DNA from: Geothrix sp.
GTDB taxonomy: Bacteria; Acidobacteriota; Holophagae; Holophagales; Holophagaceae
Assembly: GCF_020622065.1 (NCBI RefSeq)
Contig: NZ_JAHRYQ010000001.1
Location: 310,001-374,000 of the forward strand
Length of the DNA stretch: 64,000 bases
Direction: 5' to 3'
The position numbers and the translations under genes are program-made. The notes under the pieces were generated by a model. That model was not told where the DNA came from and ran no database searches. It saw nothing but the letters and a program-made list of their open reading frames with translations. This document shows, piece after piece, positions 46,457 through 54,666 of the stretch. The stretch's first letter is position 1. Every line of letters starts with the position of its first letter.

Positions 46457-49020
46457 CCCTGGCCTGGCTGCCCATCTGCCTGGCCCTGGCCGGTCTCCTC
46501 CAGGATCCCGCCGAGGGCCACCGGCTGCTCCGGGAGAATCGCCTGGAAGCGGCCCGGAAGGCCTTCGACGCCGTCCTGGCCAAGGCTCCCCAGGATGTCG
46601 ACGGCCTGGTCGGGGCCGGCTTCACGGCCCTGCGCCAGGAGCGCATTCCGGAAGCCCTGGCCCATTTCCAGAGAGCGCTGTCGCTGTCACCCACCTATGC
46701 GGATGCCGCCTACGGCCTGGCGCTGTGCCAGGAACGCCTGGGCAGAACCGCCGAGGCCCGGCGCCTGGCGAAGGAGGCGGTGCGCCTCGACCCGGCCCGC
46801 GAGGACTTCCAGGCCCTTCTGGTCCGGGTCTCCCCGATGGAAGACTCGATCCCACCCCTTCCGCCCCTCCCCGCGGAGCTGCGGGTGCCCTTCCGCAGCG
46901 TTCCGGCCGGATTCCAGGTCCGCGATGGGGCGGGCTGGAAGGCTGTCTACCTGAAGGGGGTGAACCTGGGCGCGGCTCTGCCGGGGCGGTTCCCCACGGA
47001 ATTCCCGGGCAAGGAGGTCTATGCCGGATGGCTGACGGAGATGGGGCAGCTCGGGATCAACGCCCTCCGCCTCTACACCATCCACCCCCCGGCCTTCTAC
47101 GAGGCCCTGCGGGAGCACAACCTCAAGGCGGCGCACCCGATCTATGTGCTGCACGGCGTCTGGGTGGAACCTCCGCCCGGGGACGACTTCGGCGATCCCG
47201 CCTGGTTTGCGGCCTACCGCGAGGACATGCGGCGCGTGGTGGACCTGATGCACGGTCGCGCCAGCTTTCCGCCCAGGCCGGGGGCCGCCGGGGGGCACTA
47301 CCGTGCGGATGTGAGCCGCTGGTGGATCGGGACGATCCTGGGCCGGGAGTGGGAGCCCTTCAATGTCATCGCCTACAACCGGCGGCATCCGGGTGAAGCC
47401 GACTGGAAGGGCCGGTTCGTGGAGGTGCGCCGGGCCCACGCGACGGAAGTCTTCATGGCCAAGGCCCTGGACGCCTTCATCGGCCTCGAGCACGACACCT
47501 ACCATGTGCAGCGCCCGGTGGCCTTCACCAACTGGCCCACGCTGGATGCCATCACGCATCCCAGCGAGACCTCGTTCATCGAAGAGCAGCGGATCCTGAA
47601 GAAACTCGGCCTGCCCTACACAGAGGAAGTGAAGTCGGAAGTCTTCGACGACGACAGCGTGTCCATCGACATGGAAAAGTTCTCGGATCTCCCGGCGTTC
47701 CGGGGGGGGCTGTTCGCGAGCTACCATGTCTATCCTAACTATCCCGAGTTCATCAACCTCGACGCCGGGTACGCGAAGGCCCGGGATGAGGAGGGGCCCA
47801 ACAGCTACCTGGGATATCTCCAAGAGCTCCGGGCCTACCACAAGAAGCACGCCGTGCTGATATCCGAGTTCGGGCTCAGTTCCTCCCGCATGCCGGCCCA
47901 TTGGCAGCCCCAGGGCATGACCCACGGGGGCCTCGAGGAGAAGGACCAGGCCCGCCTGATGAAGCGCCTGATCCGGAACATCTACGACACGGGGTACGCC
48001 GGGAGCATCGTCTTCGCCTGGATGGACGAGTGGTTCAAGAAGACCTGGCAGGTCTCGCCGATCGAATTGCCGCCCGAGCGGAAGCCCCTCTGGTTCAACG
48101 CCATGGATGCAGAGGAGAACTACGGGTTGATCGGACATCATCCCGGAACCAAGGGGCCGAACATCCTCATCGACGGCCGGTCCGACGACTGGAAGAACAT
48201 CCTCACCTACCTCAAGAACGAGACCCTGGAGGTGAAGCTCTTTGCCGATGAGGGCTGGTTCCATGTGGGCCTCTTCTGGAAGGGGCCCGTCGACTGGAAC
48301 CGCGATGCCTTCCTGCTGGGGCTGGACACTCTGGGGCCGGACCTGGGCAACCACCACTTCCCCTTCGGTGTCCCCGTGCGGAACGGCGCGGGAATGGAAT
48401 TCGCTTTGGAACTGTCTGCGAAAGGCTGCGGCGTCTGGGTGGATGCCCCCTACGAGTTCTCCCCCCACCGCCACCCGGGCCCTTCCCGCACCATCGCCCA
48501 TGAAGACGGCCCCTGGCGCCAGATGCAGACGGAGACCAACCGCCTGCGGGTGGGGCAGGACCTGACGGTCTACCCGGCCCGCCGCTACGACATCGGAACC
48601 CTGCACCGGGGGACCCAGGACCGCCGCGATCCCGCCTTCGATTCGCTCGGTGAATGGATGGATGGCCCCGGGTTCCTGGAAGTCCGCATCCCCTGGACGC
48701 TGATCCATGTCACCGATCCGAGCTCACGGCGGGTGCTCCAGGATCCGGCGGACCTGCTTTCGATGGAGGACCACGGCTCGGTGACCACCGACGGATTCCG
48801 CGCCAGCCTGGTGCGGACGAGCCGGAAAGGGCCCGAGGGGCCAGTTGAGGTCATCGAGACCCTGCCCGCCGCGAACCGGAACGGCATCCCCCTTCCTCCC
48901 CTCTTCACCTGGCCCACCTGGGAGCAGCCCCGCTGGCATCCTTTCCGGAAGAAGGCCTTCGAAGCCGTCCGGGATGCCTTCGCCGCCCTTCCGGCCCAAC
49001 CCAAACCGAGCGCGCCATGA
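46453..49020 (+). CDS. TPR / glycosidase-like fusion protein, secreted
   Basis: 855 residues with a short signal peptide (MTLAWLPICLALAGLLQ). TPR units occupy about 20-130. A (beta/alpha)8-type domain follows (about 150-540): E299 in LGREWEPF and E472 in ISEFGLSS sit where clan GH-A enzymes have the acid/base and nucleophile. The C-terminal 290 residues look like a beta-sandwich carbohydrate-binding or family-9-like domain (ILIDGRSDDWKN at its start). I cannot name the GH family. It is overlapped by four bases on both sides, so it belongs to the deacetylase-exporter operon and may trim or process the polymer. Confidence 0.7.
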   Translation: MTLAWLPICLALAGLLQDPAEGHRLLRENRLEAARKAFDAVLAKAPQDVDGLVGAGFTALRQERIPEALAHFQRALSLSPTYADAAYGLALCQERLGRTAEARRLAKEAVRLDPAREDFQALLVRVSPMEDSIPPLPPLPAELRVPFRSVPAGFQVRDGAGWKAVYLKGVNLGAALPGRFPTEFPGKEVYAGWLTEMGQLGINALRLYTIHPPAFYEALREHNLKAAHPIYVLHGVWVEPPPGDDFGDPAWFAAYREDMRRVVDLMHGRASFPPRPGAAGGHYRADVSRWWIGTILGREWEPFNVIAYNRRHPGEADWKGRFVEVRRAHATEVFMAKALDAFIGLEHDTYHVQRPVAFTNWPTLDAITHPSETSFIEEQRILKKLGLPYTEEVKSEVFDDDSVSIDMEKFSDLPAFRGGLFASYHVYPNYPEFINLDAGYAKARDEEGPNSYLGYLQELRAYHKKHAVLISEFGLSSSRMPAHWQPQGMTHGGLEEKDQARLMKRLIRNIYDTGYAGSIVFAWMDEWFKKTWQVSPIELPPERKPLWFNAMDAEENYGLIGHHPGTKGPNILIDGRSDDWKNILTYLKNETLEVKLFADEGWFHVGLFWKGPVDWNRDAFLLGLDTLGPDLGNHHFPFGVPVRNGAGMEFALELSAKGCGVWVDAPYEFSPHRHPGPSRTIAHEDGPWRQMQTETNRLRVGQDLTVYPARRYDIGTLHRGTQDRRDPAFDSLGEWMDGPGFLEVRIPWTLIHVTDPSSRRVLQDPADLLSMEDHGSVTTDGFRASLVRTSRKGPEGPVEVIETLPAANRNGIPLPPLFTWPTWEQPRWHPFRKKAFEAVRDAFAALPAQPKPSAP

Positions 49021-50708
49021 TCTTCTTCCCGTTCCCGGCCACCCTTCAAGCGGCCCCGACCCCCAGCGACGCCGAGATGGGCCGGCTGCTCACTCAGGCC
49101 CGACAGGCGCGGAACCAGAGCCACTGGGACGAGGCGATCAAGGGCTACGATGCCTTGCTGGCCAAGGATGGCTGGCATGAGACGGCCCTCTTCGAACGGG
49201 CGCAGACGCTGGGATGGGCCCAGCGGTATCCGGAGTGCGTGACGGCCTGGCGCCTCTTCCGGGAACGCGCGCCCTGGCGGGCCCGGGAAGCGGACCAGAA
49301 CCTGGCCATGATGGCGAGCTGGGGGCGGATGTTCGAGGTGGCCCTCACGACCCTGGAGCCCTATGCCCAGAAGGGCGAGCGCTGGGCCATCCTCGACAGC
49401 GCCAAGTACCTGAGCTGGGCTGGCCGCTACCGCGAGTCGCTGGCCCGCACCTCGACCTGGATCACCGCGCATCCGAAGGATCGGGATGCCCTCCTCATGC
49501 AGGCCCGCGTGCTGAGCTGGGATGGCCGCCTGAAGGCGGCCCACGGGGCCTTCCAGCAACTGGTGGCCCAGCATCCCGATCTGGGGGACGCCCGTCTGGG
49601 GCTGGCCCAGGTGTCGCTGTGGAGCGGCCGGGTCGAAGAGGCCCGGGTGGAGGTGGACCGGCTGCCCAAGGAGACCCGCGAGACGCCCGAAGGGAAGCTC
49701 CTGGAAGGGCAGGTCCGCCTGGCGGAAGGCCGCCGGCGCGCGGCGCTGGCGCAGCTGACGCCGCTGGCCCGGCAGGGCAGCCCCGTGCAACGGGACGCGG
49801 AGGACCTGATCCGGGCCGCCGCCGAGACGAACGGCCCCTCGGCGGAGATCGGCCAGTCCCGCACCCTCACCAGCGAGCCTCTGCGCATGCTGGACAGCTT
49901 CGTGCGCGCCAAGGTGCCCCTCGGGGACGGCAGCATCGGCCTGAGCCACACCCTGCACCATGCGGAACTGAGCGGCGCGGAATCCGATGCCCGCGAAACG
50001 GCCGCCACCGTGGCCTACCCCCTGGGGCCGCTGCGCCTCTCGGCCGACCTGGGCCGCATCACGGGGCTGGATGGGGATCCCGCCGGATTCCACCGCCTGG
50101 GCCTCCTCTGGCGGCTGGGACATGGCGCGGAGGTGAACCTGACCCAGAGCCGGAGCGTGATCGTCTTCACGCCCCAGGCGGTGGCGCAGCGGGTCGGCAT
50201 CCAGGCCACGGACCTGGCCTTCACCCTGGCCGGCTTCGCGGATGTCCTCCGGCTCCAGGGCGGAACCGCCACCGTCTCCGCGGGGAACCGCCGGACCACC
50301 TGGAGCGGCGCCTATGAGCACCGTTGGCGCCTCTCGCCCGTCACCCTGTCCGCCGGCCTCACCAGCCGCGGCATGGGCTATTCGGAAACGCTGCCGCTCG
50401 GCTTCTGGAACCCGAGGCACTACCTCTTCCATGGCGCCACGGGCAGCGCGGCCTTCGAGCACGGCCGCTTCGCCTTGTCGGTGGAGGGGCGCTGGGGGCG
50501 CCAGGTGACGGATCAGCAGGCCTGGACCACCGGCAAGGGCTACGCCGCGAACCTGAGCTGGGGCCTCGGGCGCAGTCCCATCACGCTGCTGCTCGGCTGG
50601 TCCGACAGCACCTCGGGCCTGAACGCGGTGAGCGTGACCGACCCGAACACCTATCGCGAGCAGAGCTTCCGCTGGGGCCTCCGGGTGGCCGGTCCCTGGC
50701 GCTGGTAG
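49017..50708 (+). CDS. TPR / outer-membrane beta-barrel exporter (PgaA/BcsC-like)
   Basis: 563 residues. After a weak signal peptide, TPR-type helices fill about 20-270 (DEAIKGYDALLAKDGWHETAL, ARVLSWDGRLKAAHGAF). The last 290 residues alternate in short amphipathic strands (VAYPLGPLRLSADLGRITG, LTLSAGLTSRG) and end in aromatic WRW, as in barrel proteins. The TPR-then-barrel order is that of PgaA and BcsC, which carry exopolysaccharide across the outer membrane. It overlaps the glycosidase-like gene by four bases and is last in the operon. Confidence 0.8.
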   Translation: MIFFPFPATLQAAPTPSDAEMGRLLTQARQARNQSHWDEAIKGYDALLAKDGWHETALFERAQTLGWAQRYPECVTAWRLFRERAPWRAREADQNLAMMASWGRMFEVALTTLEPYAQKGERWAILDSAKYLSWAGRYRESLARTSTWITAHPKDRDALLMQARVLSWDGRLKAAHGAFQQLVAQHPDLGDARLGLAQVSLWSGRVEEARVEVDRLPKETRETPEGKLLEGQVRLAEGRRRAALAQLTPLARQGSPVQRDAEDLIRAAAETNGPSAEIGQSRTLTSEPLRMLDSFVRAKVPLGDGSIGLSHTLHHAELSGAESDARETAATVAYPLGPLRLSADLGRITGLDGDPAGFHRLGLLWRLGHGAEVNLTQSRSVIVFTPQAVAQRVGIQATDLAFTLAGFADVLRLQGGTATVSAGNRRTTWSGAYEHRWRLSPVTLSAGLTSRGMGYSETLPLGFWNPRHYLFHGATGSAAFEHGRFALSVEGRWGRQVTDQQAWTTGKGYAANLSWGLGRSPITLLLGWSDSTSGLNAVSVTDPNTYREQSFRWGLRVAGPWRW

Positions 50709-50712
50709 CTCG

Positions 50713-51675
50713 CTACCAGGCCAGCAGCCGCTCGAGCGCCGAGGCCACGGCGGCCGGGCCCGGCAGGAAGGCCGCCTCCAGGGGCGGACTGGCGGGGGTG
50801 GGCGTGTCCGCCGCGCCCAGGCGCATGACGGGGGCGTCGAGCCAGCTGAAGCAGGCTTCGCCAATGCGGGCGGCCAGCTCGGCGCCGGGGCCGTAGGTGA
50901 GGCTGGCCTCGGTGAGCACCAGAACCCGGTGGGTGCGCTTCACCAGGTCCGCGATGGCGGCGTCGTCCAGGGGCCAGAGGGTCCGCAGGTCCAGCACGGC
51001 GACATCGAGGTCGGCCGCGGCTTCCAGGGCCGCATGCTGGGCCGCCCCGTAGGTGATCACGCAGGCGCGGGTGCCGTCCTTGCGCAGGGCCGCCTCGCCC
51101 AGCCGCGCCGTGGGGGCCTCGCTCCACTGATCCTTGAGGCGGCGGTAGAGGTGCTTGTGCTCGAAGATCAGCACGGGATCTGGGTCGTCAATGGCCGCGC
51201 GGAGCAGGGCGTAGGCGTCGCGCACGGTCCCCGGCGCCACGACCTTGAGGCCCGGGCTGCCCAGGAAGTGTCCTTCGGGGTTCTGGCTGTGGAAGGGGCC
51301 ACCGCCGTTGCCGCCGCCGGAAGGTCCGCGGAAGACGGCGGGTACCGACTGCCCCCACCGCCAGTGGGCCTTGGCGGCGAAGTTCACCATGAGGTCCGAC
51401 GCCAGCAGCGCGAAGTCCATGAATTGGAACTCCGCCACAGGCCGCTGCCCCATGAGGGCCGCGCCGATGGCCGACCCGGCGATGGCCTGCTCGGAGATGG
51501 GTGTGTCGATGACGCGGTCGGGGCCGAAGCGCTCCAGCAGCCCCTCGGTGGCGCGGAAGGCCCCGCCGTAGACGCCGATGTCCTCGCCCAGGCAGCAGAC
51601 CCGGGCATCGGCCGCCATCGCATCGAAGAGCGCCTGGCGGATGGCCTCGAGGTAGGTGCCCGAGAAGGCGGTCAT
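50713..51675 (-). CDS. 2-oxoacid dehydrogenase E1 beta-like subunit
   Basis: 320 residues. GEDIGVYGGAFRATEGL, DTPISEQAIAGSAIGAAL and the C-terminal transketolase domain (VLDLRTLWPLDDAAI) match E1 beta of pyruvate or branched-chain dehydrogenase complexes. No E1 alpha, E2 or E3 gene is nearby, which is unusual. The ATG overlaps the stop of the preceding cysteine-synthase-like gene (51672-51675). It may pair with an alpha subunit encoded elsewhere or have another thiamine-linked role. Confidence 0.88.
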   Translation of the reverse strand: MTAFSGTYLEAIRQALFDAMAADARVCCLGEDIGVYGGAFRATEGLLERFGPDRVIDTPISEQAIAGSAIGAALMGQRPVAEFQFMDFALLASDLMVNFAAKAHWRWGQSVPAVFRGPSGGGNGGGPFHSQNPEGHFLGSPGLKVVAPGTVRDAYALLRAAIDDPDPVLIFEHKHLYRRLKDQWSEAPTARLGEAALRKDGTRACVITYGAAQHAALEAAADLDVAVLDLRTLWPLDDAAIADLVKRTHRVLVLTEASLTYGPGAELAARIGEACFSWLDAPVMRLGAADTPTPASPPLEAAFLPGPAAVASALERLLAW

Positions 51676-52694
51676 TCCCCCGCCTCGAGCAACCCCCGCT
51701 CGCCATCCAGCAAGCCGCGCTCCGCGAGCCAGGCGTCGTTGAAGATGCTGCTGAGGTAGCGGCCCGCGCCATCCGGGAACACGGTCACGATGCGCGCTGG
51801 GCGGCCCAGGGCGGGCAGGCTCTTCGCCACCTGGAGCACCGCCCACAGGGCCGCGCCGCTGGAGCCGCCGCCGAGGACGCCCTCCTCCCTGACGAGCCTG
51901 CGCGCCTGCTGGAAAGCGTCGCGGTCGGACACCTGGTACATCTCGTCGATGAGTTCGAACTCCATGGTGGGGATGAGGAATTCGTCTCCCAGACCCTCGA
52001 TGCGGTAGGGGCCGGCCTTGGGGTTCTCCTCGCCGCGAAAGTGGGGCGTGAACACCGAACCCACGGGATCCACGGCCACGACCTTGATCTTCGGGTCCTT
52101 CTCTTTCAGGTAGCGGCCCACGCCGCCGATGGTGCCGCCGGTGCCGGCGCCGGCCACCAGGTAGTCGATGCGACCCTCCATCTGCTCCCAGATTTCAGGG
52201 CCCGTGCCCTGGTAGTGGGCCGCGTTGTTCTCGCGGTTGCCGTGCTGATCGGGGAAGAAGCAGCCGGGCGTCTCCCGGGCCAGGCGGGGGGTGATGTTGT
52301 TGTAGCTGTCCGGATGCTCCGGCGACAGGCTGGTGTCCACCTTGTGCACCTGGGCGCCGAGGGCCAGCAGCTGGTTCAGCTTCTCCTGGGAGATGGTGTC
52401 GCGCACCACCACCTTGAGCCGGTAGCCCTTCTGGATGGCCATGAGGGCGAGCCCCATGGCCGTGTTGCCTGAAGAGTTCTCGATGATGAGATCGCCGGGC
52501 TTCAGGCGGCCGTCACGCTCCGCGGCCTCGATCATGTGCTTCGCGATGCGGTCCTTGCTGCTCCCCATGGGATTCAGGAACTCGAGCTTGGCGAAGACCT
52601 CCACCGGCAGGTTCTCGACGACGCGGCGCAGCTGGACCAGGGGCGTGTTGCCGATGGCCTCCAGCACACTTCCGCAGGGCTTCCGGTAGAGCAT
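51672..52694 (-). CDS. PLP-dependent cysteine synthase / cystathionine beta-synthase-like enzyme
   Basis: 340 residues. GSSKDRIAKHM carries the PLP lysine, ENSSGNTAMG binds the substrate carboxylate, and AGAGTGGTIGGVG holds the phosphate. It resembles the catalytic core of cystathionine beta-synthase (the EGLGDEFLIP stretch) more than CysK, but has no CBS regulatory domains. Substrates could be serine or O-acetylserine with homocysteine or sulfide. It is first in a two-gene unit with the E1 beta-like gene; the link between the two is not obvious, since cystathionine breakdown yields 2-oxobutyrate only after another step. Confidence 0.85.
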   Translation of the reverse strand: MLYRKPCGSVLEAIGNTPLVQLRRVVENLPVEVFAKLEFLNPMGSSKDRIAKHMIEAAERDGRLKPGDLIIENSSGNTAMGLALMAIQKGYRLKVVVRDTISQEKLNQLLALGAQVHKVDTSLSPEHPDSYNNITPRLARETPGCFFPDQHGNRENNAAHYQGTGPEIWEQMEGRIDYLVAGAGTGGTIGGVGRYLKEKDPKIKVVAVDPVGSVFTPHFRGEENPKAGPYRIEGLGDEFLIPTMEFELIDEMYQVSDRDAFQQARRLVREEGVLGGGSSGAALWAVLQVAKSLPALGRPARIVTVFPDGAGRYLSSIFNDAWLAERGLLDGERGLLEAGE

Positions 52695-52812
52695 GGGGAT
52701 CCTCCCGAGACCAGTATGCCCGCTGCGCCGGTCTTAGATCCGAGCCACAATGGGGGCTTCAAGTTCCCTCCATCCGCACGCAAGGGTGCTCCGGTGGGGG
52801 CCCCGGGGTTCC

Positions 52813-54006
52813 ATGCCGCATCGATTCCAGACTCTCTTCGACCACCATTCCCATGTGAGCCTCTACGCGGCCCTGAAGGGCACGCCGGACCTCTCGGCCT
52901 GCGCGGACTCGGGTGCGGCTCTGGAGCTGATGCGGGGGCTCCCGGGGGACCGGCTCTCCCTGGTCATGGGCTGGCACAGCGGGCGCCTGCCCCTGTCAGA
53001 GGCGGATCTGGCCGGCCTGCCCCCGGTGCTTCTGGTGAACTTCAGCCTGCACGGGCTGAGGCTCAGCCCGGAGGGGGCCCGGCTGCTCCGGGACACGGAT
53101 CCCGAACTGGTGGAGCGCTGCGCCGACGCCGACTGGAGCGAGCGGAACCTGGGGCGCCTCCTGGGCCTGTACGGGCGCACCGCCGGGCTCACGCCCGCCA
53201 AGCTGGAGACCTGGATCCAGGGCCTGGAGGCCGTGGGCATCGGTGCGGTGGAGGACATGCTGTTGACGGGGACGGAGGCCTGGCGGACGATGCGCGCCTC
53301 GCGCTGGGCCGACCGGATGCCCTGGTGGACCGTCCCGGCGATCTTCGAGACCCTGCCCGCCGAGGCCCAAGCCGAGTGCGCCGGGCTGAAGTTCTTCACC
53401 GACGGGGCCCTGGGCGCCCGTACGGCGGCCCTGGACGAACCGTTCCTCGGCGGCGAGCCGGGCCTGCTCCTCCGCGCCGACGAGGCACTGAGGCAGATGC
53501 TGGCGGCCGCCCATCCCCATGGCAAGGCCGTCGCCATCCACGCCATCGGCGACCGGGCCATCGGGCAGACGCTGAATGTGCTGGAGGACCTGGAGCGGCA
53601 GGGACTCCGCTTCCCCTTGGTCCGCCTGGAACATGTCCAGTTCATCACCCGGACGCAGGCGCGGCGGGCCCGGGACCTGGGCCTGGTGCTCTCCATGCAG
53701 CCGAACTTCTCCAGCGACAGCGCGGACTATGCGGATCGCCTCGACGAGCCGCGCCTGGCGCGGAACAACCCCTTCCGGATGCTCATCGATGAGGTGGGGT
53801 TCAGGCCGGGCCGGGACCTGCTCTTCGGTTCGGACGGCATGCCCCACGGCCTGGCCTACGCGGCCCAGTGGGGTCTCTTCCCGCTGTTCGAGGGCCAGCG
53901 CCTGAGCCTGGAGGAACTGCTGGCAGGCTATGGTCCCGCACCGGGATCTCCAACCTGGAGAGAACTGGCCGTCGACGAGGCGGCCCGAAGCGTCCGGTTG
54001 TTCTGA
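52813..54006 (+). CDS. Amidohydrolase-family protein (YtcJ-like)
   Basis: 397 residues. DHHSHVSL gives the HxH metal motif, LKFFTDGALGART matches the YtcJ subgroup, and AIHAIGDRAI and LEHVQFI carry further histidines; GSDGMPHGL supplies the last aspartate. It lacks the N-terminal beta-sandwich segment seen in longer YtcJ proteins. Cytoplasmic, substrate unknown. I start at MPHRF; an upstream ATG at 52750 adds an unlikely low-complexity stretch. It is divergent from the cysteine-synthase-like gene. Confidence 0.8.
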   Translation: MPHRFQTLFDHHSHVSLYAALKGTPDLSACADSGAALELMRGLPGDRLSLVMGWHSGRLPLSEADLAGLPPVLLVNFSLHGLRLSPEGARLLRDTDPELVERCADADWSERNLGRLLGLYGRTAGLTPAKLETWIQGLEAVGIGAVEDMLLTGTEAWRTMRASRWADRMPWWTVPAIFETLPAEAQAECAGLKFFTDGALGARTAALDEPFLGGEPGLLLRADEALRQMLAAAHPHGKAVAIHAIGDRAIGQTLNVLEDLERQGLRFPLVRLEHVQFITRTQARRARDLGLVLSMQPNFSSDSADYADRLDEPRLARNNPFRMLIDEVGFRPGRDLLFGSDGMPHGLAYAAQWGLFPLFEGQRLSLEELLAGYGPAPGSPTWRELAVDEAARSVRLF

Positions 54007-54146
54007 TCGACGATCGGCAAGAAGCGCCGACCCGGCACCACACGACCCCGGGCCCTGGCAAGCCGCTACCTAAATGACTGGTCTTGTTTCACCTGGATTG
54101 CGATCAAAATGGGACGCAGGGACCACGCCATCCCAGGGGAGCCCAC

Positions 54147-54599
54147 ATGCCCAACATCGCCTCACTGCTGAAGGCCGAGATCCTCCGCCTCGCCCGAAAA
54201 GAAATCCGCAACGAACTCGAGAGCCTCAAGAAGGCTTTGAGCCACTCGCGCTCGGAGATCGCTCAGCTGAAGCGGCGGACGGATCAGCTTGAGAAGCTGC
54301 AAGCGCGCGTTTCCAAACAGGTTCTGGGAAGGCCGGCCCCCCCCGAAAACGATGAAAGCACCTCCCGCATTCGCTTCAGTGCGAAGCGGTTCGCCGCACA
54401 GCGCAAGAAGCTGGGGCTCTCTGCCGCAGACATGGGCCTGCTGCTCGGGGTCTCCGGTCAATCCATCTATCACTGGGAGGCCGAGAAGAGCCGTCCCCGG
54501 CAGGCCCAGCTGGCGGCCATTGCGGCATTGAGAAAGATCGGGAAGCGGGAGGCGAGGAGCCGGCTGGAGCAGCTGGGGAACCAGGACGCCTCGAAATAG
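54147..54599 (+). CDS. Coiled-coil / XRE-type helix-turn-helix protein
   Basis: 150 residues. A charged coiled coil (about 20-60) is followed by a HTH of the XRE type: FAAQRKKLGLSAADMGLLLGVS then SIYHWEAEKSRPR as recognition region, and a final helix. The start follows GGGGAGCCCAC. The coiled coil at the N-terminus is uncommon for such small regulators and may set oligomeric state. No operon partner; the 140 bases upstream contain nothing else I can name. Confidence 0.8.
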   Translation: MPNIASLLKAEILRLARKEIRNELESLKKALSHSRSEIAQLKRRTDQLEKLQARVSKQVLGRPAPPENDESTSRIRFSAKRFAAQRKKLGLSAADMGLLLGVSGQSIYHWEAEKSRPRQAQLAAIAALRKIGKREARSRLEQLGNQDASK

Positions 54600-54666
54600 C
54601 CCCGCAGCGACTGGGCCAGAGCTGACTGGGGCCGGCCTCTTCCCGTCCTCCCGTTAGACTGGTCCC

